The notes: generated by a model not told the origin, from the sequence alone. Positions 1 through 9,238 are shown, counted from the first letter of the stretch. The stretch is 36,841 nt of DNA from CAYQTL01 sp964420405 (GCA_964420405.1 CAYQTL010000043.1:1-36841); one strand, 5' to 3'. Numbers and translations: made by a program.

Positions 1-250
1 GACGGTCACGCCGACCTCGACCCGGACGCCGACGTCCACGGTGACGCCGACGCCGCCGCCCACCAACACCCCGACGCGGACGCCGACGCGGACGCCCACG
101 TCGACCGTCACGCCGACGTCCACGGTGACGCCCACCACGACGCCGACGCGCACGCCGACGGTGACGCCGACGCCGGAACCGACGAACACGCCGACGGTGA
201 CGCCGACGCCGCCGCCCACGGCGACGCCGACGGTGACGCCCACGCGGGCG
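1..250 (+). repeat. Coding hexamer repeat encoding the Thr-Pro tail
   Basis: Degenerate tandem units close to ACGCCG with ACGGTG, ACGTCC and ACGCGG variants run through the whole stretch with a period of 6 and 12 bases. They encode the Thr-Pro dipeptides of the truncated gene. Degenerate third positions show it is old or selected rather than a fresh expansion. Confidence 0.7.
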
Positions 251-265
251 ATCATCGACCAGTAG
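2..265 (+). CDS. C-terminal tail of a truncated Thr-Pro-rich protein
   Basis: The reading frame is open from base 2 to a TAG at 263-265, so the window enters this gene partway; the GTG at 41 is only an internal valine codon. What remains is about 87 residues made almost entirely of TPT, TPTP and TVTP repeats, ending in RAIIDQ. Such tails are extended, exposed and often lie between a folded secreted domain and the cell surface. The gene ends 12 bases before the PilY1-like start, so the two are probably cotranscribed. In pilus clusters a minor pilin or other surface protein commonly sits here, but nothing of the folded domain is visible, so the function is unknown. Confidence 0.6.
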   Translation, partial: TVTPTSTRTPTSTVTPTPPPTNTPTRTPTRTPTSTVTPTSTVTPTTTPTRTPTVTPTPEPTNTPTVTPTPPPTATPTVTPTRAIIDQ

Positions 266-277
266 TCGGAGGGAGCC

Positions 278-3200
278 ATGCCTCGCCGCAGCACCTGTTC
301 GTTCCGCCGCCGCCCTTCGATCTGGAGGCGCCGGGGCCGCCTGCCCCGCCGCGGCGTCCTCGCGGCGGCCGTCCTGATCGCCGCCGTCGCGGCGGCGCCC
401 GCCGGCGCGCAGTACTTCCCGACCGACCCGCCGGTGCCGCTGGCGTCGGACGACTTCGAGACGGTGGGCGCCATCGCCGGCGGCTGGACGGTGTACGGCG
501 TCCCCGACACGTACACGCCCGTCTGGACGGAGGCCACTACCGGCATCCCGGGCGACGCGACCGGGGCGTGGGGCGCGCAGTACGCGTTGGAGTCCGGTGC
601 GATCCTCGGGGAGGCGTCGGTCCTGGTGCCCAACGTGGCGGTCGGATTCACCGATCCGTCGCAGTGGACCAACAACCGGATCGAGGCCGAGTTCTCGCCC
701 ACCGCGACCGGCAGCTTCGGGCTCGTCCTCGGGCTCGAGGTCGACGGCGACGGGAACCCCGTCGCTGGCTACTGGCTCGGACTTTCGGACATCCCGACCC
801 GCGCGGACGCCCTCGACCCGACCGTCAACGCCCGCGCCCGGTGGACGCTGTACCGCCAGGCCGGGAGCTCGCCGGCGGAGGTCGGCAGCGGCACCATCGA
901 GCTCGACACGACCGACGACGACCTCGTAACCCTTTACCAGGGATACGTCTACCGCCTCCGCCTCGACTTCTTCTGCGGAAACCTCCGCGGCCAGATCGTG
1001 CGGGTGGATGCGTCCGGCGGCAGCCCGCTGTACGAAGGGTGCGGGGCGATCTGTCCGAGCGCCCTCGCCGACGACTGCTGGTGCGACGTGGCGGCCTGGA
1101 CCGATCCCGGCACCCTCCTGACGCCCGGAATGGCTGGGGTCGTGGTGACCGGCAGCGACGCCTCGGTGCCGAGCGAGGTGAAGGTGGACAACGTGTCGGT
1201 GGCCGCGTGGGGCACCTCCTGCACGCAGATCTGCACCGAGTGGACGGCGTGGGCCGACAACGAGACCCGCGACCCGCTCGCGTTCAAGTACCTCTACGAG
1301 GGCGCACTCAACGACTACAGCTGGTTCGGCGCCAAGGGCACCCGCGTGGACCTGGCGACCACCGCGCCTTCGACCCTGTCGCCGCGCAACGAGTCGGGAT
1401 ACCCGGCCTATGACGACCCGACCACGCCTGTCGACCCCGACCGGCGGGAGCGCGCGCCCACCGGCTACTGCAACGGCATGCGGATCCTGGTGGACTTCCC
1501 GTCGCCCTTTGGCGGCGACACCAACACCGACGAGGTGGAGGCGTTGTTGGAGCCCATGTCGTCGGCGGTGGCCTTCGTGTCGGACCCTGGCGGCTGCCCA
1601 GGCGGTGGCGACCTCTGCTTCGAGGACCGGTTCAACGCCGACCCGACCAGCGCCGACTACGACCCGATTCCGCTCATCACCGACGGCTCGACGCCGATCA
1701 ACAACGCGCTCTGGGATGCCTACGACTGGATCGTCGACCAGCAGCAGAACGGCGTCTGGGCGCTCGACCCGCTCGCCGCCTGCCGCGAGTGGTACGTGGT
1801 GCTGATCACCGACGGCGAGGAGAGCTGCTACTACGAGCTCCCGTCGACGGAGAACCCGCCGCCATTCGACGAGGACAGGGTGTGCGAGGGCAGCGAGGCG
1901 TCAGGGGCGTTCGCCAACTTCTACGGAACGGGCGACCCGCTCAATGTCTTCACCATCGGTTTCTCCGAGTCGGTCACGCCGGACTCGCCGCTGCAGTGCG
2001 TCGCGGATGACACCCTTGGCGAGTTCTTCTCGGCCGCCAATGCGGAGGATCTCCGTGACTCACTGGCCAGCGTGATCAACCGGATGGAGCAGACCGGTCG
2101 CACCTTCGTGCCGATCCGGGTCGCCCCGCCCCCGTCCACCGCCGGCGGTGCCGCCACGGATCCCCAGCTGCTTGCCGCCTACTCGACATTCACGCCGATC
2201 AATGACCGCGCCATCTGGGACGGCAACCTCTACGGATTCCGGCTCAACAGCAGCCAGACCTCGCTGCCGATCGCGGCGGACTGCAGCATCGATTTCGCCG
2301 CCGCGGAGTGGGACGCCGCGTCAGCGCTCGCGAGTCAGCTCGCCGACGGCGACCGCTCGGTGTACATCGGCGACGACGGCAGCGGCCAATGGGTGAGGCA
2401 CGACATCCTCGAGGTCGAGACCGACGCGACGCTTCGCGCCACCTTCCAGGGCGCGCTCGCAGCCGACCTCGGCACGACGGTCAGCGACCTCGAGACTCAG
2501 GAGATCGTGAACTTCGTCCGCAACCTGCGCACGACCGGGCTCGACGCGACCGCGGTCGATCCGCCGCGGCCGGGAGGATATGCGAACCTCGGCGACATCT
2601 ACCACTCCCAGCCGGTGATCGTGAACCCGCCCAACGACCCCAGCTACATCTTCGACTTCGGTTTCGTTGCCGCCGACGAGGACGGCGCCCACGACTACAA
2701 CCTGTTCCGGCGCGAGCAGGCCAAGCGCCGGCGGGTGGTGCTGGCGGGCGGCAACGACGGCATGCTGCACGCGTTCGACGCCGGCTACTTCGACCGCGAC
2801 GACGGCGGGTTCTTCGACGACCGCCACGACCTCGGCAACGGCACCGAGCTGTTCGCGTATGTTCCGCAGGCGGTCCAGAACCGCCTCTGGTGGATGACCT
2901 ACGGCACCGAGCAGCAGTACATGGTCGATGGCCACGTCGTCGCTGGCGACACGTACATCGACTTCGACGGCGACGGCGACCAGGAGTGGCGCACCGTCGC
3001 GCTCGCGACCATGCGAGCCGGGGGCCGGGGCCTCGTGGCCCTCGACATCACCCAGCCCGATCCGGTCACCGGCACCGACGCGGTGCCGGCGTGGAACGCG
3101 ACCACGACCCAGTTCCCGGGTTGCGCCGACGGCACGACCTCCAACTGCGACGGCGACTATCCGTCCGTTCTCTGGGAGTTCACGGACGCCGACGACGCCG

Positions 3201-4384
3201 ACCTGGCGCCGACCTGGTCCCGTCCGGCGATCGCCCGCATCCCGGTCAAGGACGGCGAGGGGCCTGGTGAGCCGGGCTCGAAGTTCGTGGCGTTCTTCGG
3301 GGGCGGCTGGAACGGCCGCTCGTGGGAGGTGGTCGACGACAACGGGACGCCCGGCGACGACTCCGACGACACCTACGACTGGGTCATGGATACCGGCACC
3401 AAGGTGTACGGCGTCGACATCGCCACCGGCGACGTGTTCTACGAGCAGGTCATCGGCGTGTCGGTGCCGGGCGGGGTGGCGGCGCTGGACCGCGACATCG
3501 ACGGCTTCACCGACGCGCTCTACTTCGGCGACGCCGACGCCAGCATCTGGCGGATCTCGATCCCGGAGCCCACCGACGCCGCCGCCGACGGCACCTCCGA
3601 CGGCCTCGCGCTCACCCGGATCTACGACTTCCGCGCCACTCTCGGCGGCCAGCCGTTCTTCATGCGGCCGACCACGGTGCCGGCGCTGTTCAGCGGCGGC
3701 AACTACACCTGGGGGCTGGCGATCGGTACCGGCAACCGGGCGGACCTGGACGAGGTCAACGACAAGACCACCGCCGAGGGCTACTTCTTCTTCGTCCTCG
3801 ACCACGGCACCTCGAGCACCCTGACGGAGTCCGACCTGGTGCTGGTGACGATCTCCTCGAGCTCGGTCGTCAACGCCGGCAGCCTCGCACCAGGCGACTC
3901 GGCGCCCGAGTGCGGTAGCACGACGGCCCTGAGCCCGCCGACCCACTACGGCTGGTACCTCGAGCTGCGGCCCGACGAGAAGGTCACCTTCGAGGCGACG
4001 GTGATCGCCGGCTGGGTGAGCTTCCCGACCTTCGAGCCGGGGGACGGTCTCACCGCGACCGATCCGCCCGACGCCCTCTGCCCGACCGGCGGCGGTGGTG
4101 GCGGTGGTGGCGGTGGAGGAGGCGGCGGCGGCGGCGGTGGGGGAACCACGGTCGACCAGGACATCTGCCGGGCGGCCGGCCTCGGCCGGACCTACCGGCT
4201 GTGGTACGAGTGCGGCTACGGCACCTACACCGAGTACAATGACGTCATCGTCGGAGGCGAGACCTACGTCATCGGCGACACGACGTACCAGCAGTTCACC
4301 GGCATCGACCCCGACATCAACTACCCGCCCGAGGAGTTCCTCAATGTACGAGGCCATGTCACCTCCAACTGGCGCCAGGACTGA
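278..4384 (+). CDS. pilY1: PilY1/PilC-like type IV pilus tip protein
   Basis: This 1,368-residue protein resembles the PilY1/PilC family, which sits at the pilus tip or cell surface and governs pilus extension and adhesion. The start ATG has a GGAGGGAG Shine-Dalgarno just upstream. An Arg-rich signal peptide with the hydrophobic core VLAAAVLIAAVAAA and an AGAQ cleavage site covers about residues 1-45. A von Willebrand A-like region follows (about 390-690, with ILVDFPSP and VLITDGEES). The C-terminal half is the PilY1 beta-propeller: GGNDGMLHAFDAGYF near 830, then a Ca-binding-type loop DRDIDGFTDALYFGD at residues 1071-1085. A run of 19 glycines lies at about 1271-1289. The family call is firm; adhesion versus mechanosensing cannot be told from sequence. 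The gene overlaps the next start by 41 bases. Confidence 0.88.
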   Translation: MPRRSTCSFRRRPSIWRRRGRLPRRGVLAAAVLIAAVAAAPAGAQYFPTDPPVPLASDDFETVGAIAGGWTVYGVPDTYTPVWTEATTGIPGDATGAWGAQYALESGAILGEASVLVPNVAVGFTDPSQWTNNRIEAEFSPTATGSFGLVLGLEVDGDGNPVAGYWLGLSDIPTRADALDPTVNARARWTLYRQAGSSPAEVGSGTIELDTTDDDLVTLYQGYVYRLRLDFFCGNLRGQIVRVDASGGSPLYEGCGAICPSALADDCWCDVAAWTDPGTLLTPGMAGVVVTGSDASVPSEVKVDNVSVAAWGTSCTQICTEWTAWADNETRDPLAFKYLYEGALNDYSWFGAKGTRVDLATTAPSTLSPRNESGYPAYDDPTTPVDPDRRERAPTGYCNGMRILVDFPSPFGGDTNTDEVEALLEPMSSAVAFVSDPGGCPGGGDLCFEDRFNADPTSADYDPIPLITDGSTPINNALWDAYDWIVDQQQNGVWALDPLAACREWYVVLITDGEESCYYELPSTENPPPFDEDRVCEGSEASGAFANFYGTGDPLNVFTIGFSESVTPDSPLQCVADDTLGEFFSAANAEDLRDSLASVINRMEQTGRTFVPIRVAPPPSTAGGAATDPQLLAAYSTFTPINDRAIWDGNLYGFRLNSSQTSLPIAADCSIDFAAAEWDAASALASQLADGDRSVYIGDDGSGQWVRHDILEVETDATLRATFQGALAADLGTTVSDLETQEIVNFVRNLRTTGLDATAVDPPRPGGYANLGDIYHSQPVIVNPPNDPSYIFDFGFVAADEDGAHDYNLFRREQAKRRRVVLAGGNDGMLHAFDAGYFDRDDGGFFDDRHDLGNGTELFAYVPQAVQNRLWWMTYGTEQQYMVDGHVVAGDTYIDFDGDGDQEWRTVALATMRAGGRGLVALDITQPDPVTGTDAVPAWNATTTQFPGCADGTTSNCDGDYPSVLWEFTDADDADLAPTWSRPAIARIPVKDGEGPGEPGSKFVAFFGGGWNGRSWEVVDDNGTPGDDSDDTYDWVMDTGTKVYGVDIATGDVFYEQVIGVSVPGGVAALDRDIDGFTDALYFGDADASIWRISIPEPTDAAADGTSDGLALTRIYDFRATLGGQPFFMRPTTVPALFSGGNYTWGLAIGTGNRADLDEVNDKTTAEGYFFFVLDHGTSSTLTESDLVLVTISSSSVVNAGSLAPGDSAPECGSTTALSPPTHYGWYLELRPDEKVTFEATVIAGWVSFPTFEPGDGLTATDPPDALCPTGGGGGGGGGGGGGGGGGGGTTVDQDICRAAGLGRTYRLWYECGYGTYTEYNDVIVGGETYVIGDTTYQQFTGIDPDINYPPEEFLNVRGHVTSNWRQD
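4088..4144 (+). repeat. Poly-glycine codon run in pilY1-like gene
   Basis: Nineteen consecutive GGN codons use all four glycine codons. The mixed third positions argue that the glycine run itself is maintained rather than being a recent trinucleotide slippage product. It separates the beta-propeller from a Cys-containing C-terminal segment of about 80 residues. Confidence 0.85.
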
Positions 4385-5204
4385 CCGGCGGCGGGCCGTC
4401 GCGGCGGCCGTCGCGGCGGTCGTGCTGCTCGCCGCCGGGCTCGCGGCGGCGGTCGAGATCCCGATGCGGGACGGCTCCACCGTCACCGCCGCCGGCTACG
4501 AGATCACCGCGTCGTACGTGCTGATCCGGTTCGACGACGGCCGGCAGGTGGCGTACGACCCCGCCGACGTGGACGTGGCGGCGCTGCGGGCGGCCGAGGC
4601 CGCCGCGGCATCCGCCGACCTAGCGCCACCTCCGGCGGCGGGGCCGAAGAGCCTGCGCGACCTGGCCGCGGGCCGCGGCCTCGAGCTCGAACCGGCCGAG
4701 AGCGCCGCTCCCACCATCTCCGACCACGACGTCGCCCACGTCGACGCGCGCGGCGAACGGGTGACGCCCGAGGAGGAGCGGCAGGAGGAGGAGCGCACCG
4801 GCACCCCGGAGGGCTACCGCGAGGGCGGCAGGGTGCAGCTCGGCGGGTGGGAGGTGGTGCCGCTCGGCGAGGGTCGCTGGCAGGTCGAGGGCGAGGTGGT
4901 CAACCGCAACCAGGACCCGGCGCTGGACGTCAAGGTCCGGATCACGGTGCCCCAGCCCGGCTCCGAGGCGAGGATCTCGACGGTCCCGGTGGCGTCGGTG
5001 CTCGGCCCCGACGAGACCGGGTCGTTCTCCCAGGCGTTCACGCTGCCCGAGTCGGGCGACCAGACGCGGCCGGAGGGCCTCGAGATCTCGGTCTTCTGGA
5101 TGCAGGAGAAGGGTTCGGTGCGGGAGGATCAGCGCCGACCGGTCCCCAACGCGCCGCCGCCGCCCCCCGGCCAGCAGCGCCAGCGGGTCGAGATCCACGA
5201 GTAG
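4344..5204 (+). CDS. Exported two-domain protein downstream of PilY1
   Basis: The protein has 286 residues from the ATG at 4344, chosen because GAGGAG lies 7 bases upstream; an alternative ATG is at 4356. The start overlaps the end of the pilY1-like gene by 41 bases in another frame, which suggests coupling. A signal or anchor segment AVAAAVAAVVLLAAGLAAA occupies about residues 19-37. A small domain follows (IPMRDGSTVTAAGYEI, then RFDDGRQVAYDP), then an acidic linker, and a beta-rich C-terminal domain (GGWEVVPLGEGRWQVEGEV, about 165-265) that resembles FxLYD/bacterial Ig-type folds describing a comparison of chemical groups across the chain. It ends in a Pro-rich tail. No enzymatic motif is seen. 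Its place beside PilY1 suggests a pilus accessory or surface role, but this is inference. Confidence 0.75.
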   Translation: MYEAMSPPTGARTDRRRAVAAAVAAVVLLAAGLAAAVEIPMRDGSTVTAAGYEITASYVLIRFDDGRQVAYDPADVDVAALRAAEAAAASADLAPPPAAGPKSLRDLAAGRGLELEPAESAAPTISDHDVAHVDARGERVTPEEERQEEERTGTPEGYREGGRVQLGGWEVVPLGEGRWQVEGEVVNRNQDPALDVKVRITVPQPGSEARISTVPVASVLGPDETGSFSQAFTLPESGDQTRPEGLEISVFWMQEKGSVREDQRRPVPNAPPPPPGQQRQRVEIHE

Positions 5205-5205
5205 C

Positions 5206-5664
5206 GTGAGAGCGGGACCGGCGATCCTCCTGGCGGCCGTGGCGGCGATGGCCGTCGTGGCACCGACGTCGGGCTGCGGTCGCGCGCCCGCCGGCGGCCG
5301 GCCAGGTTCCGTGCCGGCGGTCGACCTGGTGGCGACCGCGGTGGGTGTGGATGCCGGCGGCACCGGTCTCGAGGTCGACGAGGTGCGGATGTCGGGCGGC
5401 GCCCCGCTGCATCTCGAGGCGACGCTGCGCTGCGTGGACCGCGACGGCTGCCGCTCGGAGGTGGTGCTGGTGCTCGACCTGGAGTCGCCGACGGGGACGC
5501 TGTCGGTTCCCCTGCGGGGCACCGTCGTCCTGGCGCCGGGAGACACCGCGGTCCTGCGACGCCAGGTCCGCAGCGCGCCGGCCGTCACCGGCGTCGCCAG
5601 CGGCCGGCTGTCGGCGACCGGCCCTCCCGCCGGGGACGGGGCCGAGGTCGAAATCTACCAGTAG
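5206..5664 (+). CDS. Small putative lipoprotein, third gene of the pilY1 cluster
   Basis: The 152-residue protein starts with GTG one base after the previous stop. A hydrophobic segment ILLAAVAAMAVVAPTSGC ends in a lipobox-like TSGC (Cys near residue 24), so it is probably a lipoprotein. The mature part alternates short hydrophobic strands (LEATLRCVDRDGC, VVLVLDLESP, TVVLAPGDTAVLRRQV) and looks like a single beta-sandwich. It echoes the C-terminal domain of the preceding protein, which contrasts unmodified and modified forms in the same way, so the two may be related by duplication. I do not recognise the family. Gene packing indicates one operon with the PilY1-like gene. Confidence 0.7.
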   Translation: MRAGPAILLAAVAAMAVVAPTSGCGRAPAGGRPGSVPAVDLVATAVGVDAGGTGLEVDEVRMSGGAPLHLEATLRCVDRDGCRSEVVLVLDLESPTGTLSVPLRGTVVLAPGDTAVLRRQVRSAPAVTGVASGRLSATGPPAGDGAEVEIYQ

Positions 5665-5680
5665 CGCTCCGGCGTCCTGC

Positions 5681-5709
5681 TTGCCAACGGTCGCGGTGTC
5701 TGCTACCTG
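5681..5709 (+). promoter_or_regulatory. Putative sigma-70 promoter of the M16 peptidase gene
   Basis: TTGCCA at 5681-5686 matches the -35 consensus at five of six bases. After 17 bases comes TACCTG at 5704-5709, preceded by TGC as in an extended -10. The -10 itself is a weak match. The layout mirrors the pilM promoter (TTGACA, 17 bases, TGC-TAGCCT). Transcription would begin near 5716, about 25 bases before the start codon. Confidence 0.4.
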
Positions 5710-5740
5710 TGTCCTCCGCGAAGGGCGATCCGGAGGGGGA

Positions 5741-8356
5741 ATGTCCCATCAGTTCGAGGAGTGCGGGCGAGCCAACGGCATCACCGAGTGGCGCCACCGG
5801 GGCAATGGGCTGACGGTGCTGACCTGCCCGACGCCGGTGTCGCCGGTGGTCAGCTTCGGCGTCGTCTACCGCGTCGGCTCCCGTCACGAGGTCGCCGGCT
5901 GCACCGGTGCCACCCACATCCTCGAGCACCTGATGTTCAAGGGCTCGCGCAGGTTCAACCCCGAGCTCGGGACCGAGATCGCGCGGGAGCTGCAACGGGT
6001 CGGGGCCGCGTTCAACGCCACCACCTGGCTCGACCGGACCAACTACTACGAGACCCTGCCGGTGGAGCATCTCGACCTGGCGGTCGCCATCGAGTCCGAC
6101 CGGATGCGCCACGCGCTGGTGCGGGACGCCGATCTCGAGAGCGAGCGGACGGTGGTGCTCAACGAGCTCGACGCCGGCGAGAACGACCCCTTCGACCTGC
6201 TCGTCAAGCAGTCCCTCGCCCACACCTTCCTCGAGCACCCCTACCACCACCCCACGATCGGCTGGCGCTCGGACGTGGAGGGGATCACCGGGGAGGTCCT
6301 GCGCCGGTTCTACGACACCTACTACCACCCCGACAACGCCTCCGTGCTCGTCGCCGGGGACGTCACGCCGGAGCGGGCGCTCGACGCCGTCGAGCGGGGG
6401 TTCGGCGCGACCCCGCCGGCGCCGGCCCCGATCCCGGGGGTGCGGACTCGGGAGAGCGAGCAGCGGGGCGAGCGGCGGTTCAAGATCCACCGCGCCGGCG
6501 AGCTCGGCTGTCTCGCGCTGACGTGGCGGATCCCGCGCGGCCTCGACCCGGACCTGCCGCCGCTGTCGGTCCTCACCCAGGTCCTGTCCGACGGCGTCAC
6601 GTCGCGCCTGCACCAGCGGCTGGTGGAGACGAACCGGTGCCTGGCGGTCCACGCATTCGCCTTCGAGCTCCACGACCCGGGCGTGTTCCAGGTGTTCGCC
6701 ACCCTCGCGCCGGGGGTCGACCACGACGAGGTCGAAGCGGCGATCCGCCACGAGGTGGCGTCGCTGCGGCAGGCGCCGCCGTCCTCCGACGAGGTGGCGC
6801 GGGCCAAGATCCAGACCCGGACCGACCTCGCCTTCCACCACTCGTCGCCGGCCCAGATCGTGGCGGGGCTGACGGAGGCGGTGGCGATGGGCGACTGGCG
6901 CCGCTTCACCAGCGAGCTCGACCTGGTGTCGGCGGTCGAGGACGAGGACCTCGTGCGGGTCGCCGCCGAGCACCTGACGGACCGCCGGCTGACCGCCGGC
7001 TGGTTCGTCCCGGAAGGTGGCGGTGGGTCCGTGTCGGCACCCGAGCCGCGCCCGCGCCCGTGCTTTCTCCAGCGTCCGTTCGAGGAGCGGGTGGCGGTGG
7101 AGGAGCTGCCCGGCGGTGCGCGGCTGGCGGTGCTCGCCAACCCGCACGCGCCCACGGTGACGGTCGCCGGCACCCTGCTCGCGGGCACCGCGTGCGCCTC
7201 CGACGGCCGGTTCACGGTGCCGGGGATCACCGCCGCGATGCTCGAGCGGGGCACCGCGCGACGCTCGCGGATGGAGCTCGCGCGGGATCTCGAGGACCAC
7301 GGCCTCCAGCTCGGCATCCACGCCTCGGGGGCGTCGCCGACGGTGGTCTCGTTCTCCGGCCAGGGCCTCACTGAGGAGCTCGAGCGCCTCGCAACCGCGA
7401 TGGTCGAGATGCTGCGGCGCCCGAGCTTCCCGCCGGACGAGCTCGATCGGCTCCGCGAGCAGGTCCTCGCGAGCCTGGTCCGGGAGCGGGAGGAGACCTA
7501 CCCCCAGGCGTTCGCGGCCCTGACCCGCGAGCTGTACCCCGCCGGGTACCCGATCCACCGGCGTCCGGTGGAGGAGCGCCGGGAGGAGCTGGAGTCGTTG
7601 ACCCCCGACGATCTCGCGGCGTTCCACCGCGAGGTCTACGGCCCGGCCTCCCTGGTGCTGGCGGTGGTCGGCAGGGTCGACCCCGCCGAGGTCCGGCAGC
7701 TGCTCGCCCGCCTGCTGGAGGGCTGGACCGGCGGGCTCGACGGGCCGCCGGCCTGGCCGGCGCCGCCGGCCCACGGGCCGGCGCGGCGCCTGGTGCAGAT
7801 CGACGAGCGGCCGAACCTCGACGTGCTGCTCGGCCACGCGGGCCGGCTGCGGAGGGACGACGACGACTACCCGGCGGCCATCGTCGCCAACTCGGTGCTG
7901 GGCCAGTCGACGCTCACCTCCCGGCTCGGCCGTGCCGTCCGCGACCGCGAGGGGCTGAGCTACGGCATCTACAGCCGGTTCTTCGGCACCCTCCACCTGC
8001 CCGGCCCGTGGGCGACGTTCTTCTCGGTGTCGCCGGAGAACTTCGAGCGCGCGGTGGAGCTGGCGACGTCGATCATCGCGTCCTACGCCGCCGACGGGCC
8101 GACCGCCGACGAGATCGACGAGGAGCGCCAGGCCCAGTCGGGGGCCTACCGGGTGGGCCTGGCCACCAACGCGGGCATCGCCCGCGAGCTGGTGTCGGTG
8201 CTGACCCTGGGTGAGCCGGTGTCGCGTCTCGACGACCATCCCGAGCGCCTGCTGGGGGTGACGCGCGACGACGTCATGGCCGCCATCCCCCGCCACCTCG
8301 ACCCGGAGCGGCTGGTGCTCGCGGCGGCGGGAAGCGTGGCGGGAATCGGGCCGTAG
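5741..8356 (+). CDS. M16 family zinc peptidase, two tandem M16 units
   Basis: The protein has 871 residues from the ATG at 5741, preceded by GGAGGGG. The first M16 unit carries the inverted zinc motif HILEH at residues 59-63 and a distal glutamate near residue 142 (LNELDAGEND), so it should be catalytically active. The second unit begins near residue 450 (ELPGGARLAVLANPHAPTV) and lacks an HxxEH, having ITAAMLERGT at the equivalent place. It does retain GLSYGIYS, the Arg/Tyr substrate-binding region of the inactive partner. This active-plus-inactive arrangement is standard for M16 proteases in one chain. There is no obvious signal peptide, so it is probably cytoplasmic, although some relatives are exported. 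Its 3' end lies 5 bases from the convergent hydrolase gene. Confidence 0.9.
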   Translation: MSHQFEECGRANGITEWRHRGNGLTVLTCPTPVSPVVSFGVVYRVGSRHEVAGCTGATHILEHLMFKGSRRFNPELGTEIARELQRVGAAFNATTWLDRTNYYETLPVEHLDLAVAIESDRMRHALVRDADLESERTVVLNELDAGENDPFDLLVKQSLAHTFLEHPYHHPTIGWRSDVEGITGEVLRRFYDTYYHPDNASVLVAGDVTPERALDAVERGFGATPPAPAPIPGVRTRESEQRGERRFKIHRAGELGCLALTWRIPRGLDPDLPPLSVLTQVLSDGVTSRLHQRLVETNRCLAVHAFAFELHDPGVFQVFATLAPGVDHDEVEAAIRHEVASLRQAPPSSDEVARAKIQTRTDLAFHHSSPAQIVAGLTEAVAMGDWRRFTSELDLVSAVEDEDLVRVAAEHLTDRRLTAGWFVPEGGGGSVSAPEPRPRPCFLQRPFEERVAVEELPGGARLAVLANPHAPTVTVAGTLLAGTACASDGRFTVPGITAAMLERGTARRSRMELARDLEDHGLQLGIHASGASPTVVSFSGQGLTEELERLATAMVEMLRRPSFPPDELDRLREQVLASLVREREETYPQAFAALTRELYPAGYPIHRRPVEERREELESLTPDDLAAFHREVYGPASLVLAVVGRVDPAEVRQLLARLLEGWTGGLDGPPAWPAPPAHGPARRLVQIDERPNLDVLLGHAGRLRRDDDDYPAAIVANSVLGQSTLTSRLGRAVRDREGLSYGIYSRFFGTLHLPGPWATFFSVSPENFERAVELATSIIASYAADGPTADEIDEERQAQSGAYRVGLATNAGIARELVSVLTLGEPVSRLDDHPERLLGVTRDDVMAAIPRHLDPERLVLAAAGSVAGIGP

Positions 8357-8361
8357 CCCGA

Positions 8362-9213
8362 CTACTCCCAGTCCACCACGAGGTGGTGCAGGCGGCACGG
8401 CAGGTGGGGCTCGAGGTCGCGGGCGAGGATCTCCTCCACCTCGCGCAGCCGGTGACGGCGGGAGGCGTGCAGCACCACCAGGTGGCGGCAGCCGAGCCCG
8501 CCGGCGGATGCGAGCAGGTCCTCGATGTGGAGATGGCCGTAGTCGTCGGCCCGGCGCCGGTCGGCCGGCCGGAAGAACGAGCACTCCATCGCCACCACCT
8601 CCGCCGCCAGCAGGTCGGGCCGGCGCGCCAGCAGCCCGGCGCCGCTGTCGGCCAGGTAGGCGAGGAGCGGGGTCGTCACCGGCTCGGTGACCGCCTCGCC
8701 GGCGGCCCGGCGGGCGGCGACCTCGTCCGGCGCGAGGTGGGACAGCTGCGGCCGGAGCCGGCGCCGCCGCCACCACAGCTCGGCGCCGACGGTCGGCACC
8801 CGGTGGTCGGTCTCGAACGCCACCAGCTCCATGTCCGGTCGCAGCCGCAGGCGGTCGCCCTCCTCAAGCGGCACGATCTCGACCGGGTAGGGCCCGACCC
8901 CCTCCAGGGTCCCGTGAACCTCGAGCAAGGCCGCGATGTGGTCCGCGATCGCACGCGGCACGAGCAGCCGGGCGGACCCCATCCGGTTGAGCGAGCGCTG
9001 GCTCGCCCAGTAGGACAGGGCGCCGAGGTGGTCGACGTGGCCGTGGCTGATCAACACGGTGGTCATCGGCGGCAGGGCGCGGTGCGGTCGGCCTGCGTCC
9101 AGGGCGAGGCGGAGCTGGGGCAGCAGCAGCAGGGTCCCCTCGCCCGCCCGCGAGCCGCCGGCGAGCGACAGCTCACCCCACGACGTCTCCAGCCGCAGCG
9201 TCCGCAGGGTCAT
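8362..9213 (-). CDS. Metallo-beta-lactamase-fold hydrolase, RNase Z-like
   Basis: The 283-residue protein has the metal-binding motif SHGHVDHLG (His57, His59, Asp61, His62). Further ligands are plausible at ETDHRVPT (about residue 135), at the aspartate of YLADSGAG, and at a C-terminal VVLHAS. The overall arrangement resembles the RNase Z/arylsulfatase branch of the superfamily, with two-metal phosphodiesterase chemistry. It is a single-domain, soluble, presumably cytoplasmic protein. The start lies 25 bases after the kinase stop on the same strand, so both are probably one transcript. It could be a tRNA 3'-processing enzyme or another phosphodiesterase; the substrate cannot be decided from sequence. 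Confidence 0.8.
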   Translation of the reverse strand: MTLRTLRLETSWGELSLAGGSRAGEGTLLLLPQLRLALDAGRPHRALPPMTTVLISHGHVDHLGALSYWASQRSLNRMGSARLLVPRAIADHIAALLEVHGTLEGVGPYPVEIVPLEEGDRLRLRPDMELVAFETDHRVPTVGAELWWRRRRLRPQLSHLAPDEVAARRAAGEAVTEPVTTPLLAYLADSGAGLLARRPDLLAAEVVAMECSFFRPADRRRADDYGHLHIEDLLASAGGLGCRHLVVLHASRRHRLREVEEILARDLEPHLPCRLHHLVVDWE

Positions 9214-9238
9214 CGCGCCGCCGCCCGCCGCCGGCCGC

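Noticed and set aside
2321..4486. 721-residue open frame on the minus strand under the PilY1-like gene
   Set aside because: Val/Asp/Arg-rich low-information translation typical of the antisense of GC-rich coding DNA; the plus strand has clear PilY1 motifs.
5669..5685. Sigma-54-like CCGGCGTCCTGCTTGCC upstream of the M16 gene
   Set aside because: GG and GC spacing is right and TTGC matches, but the -24 block keeps only GGC (7 of 11 bases); in GC-rich DNA that is expected by chance.
5585..8776. 1,063-residue minus-strand open frame opposite the M16 peptidase
   Set aside because: No domain motif, extreme Arg/Gly/Pro composition, and it spans two genuine convergent genes.
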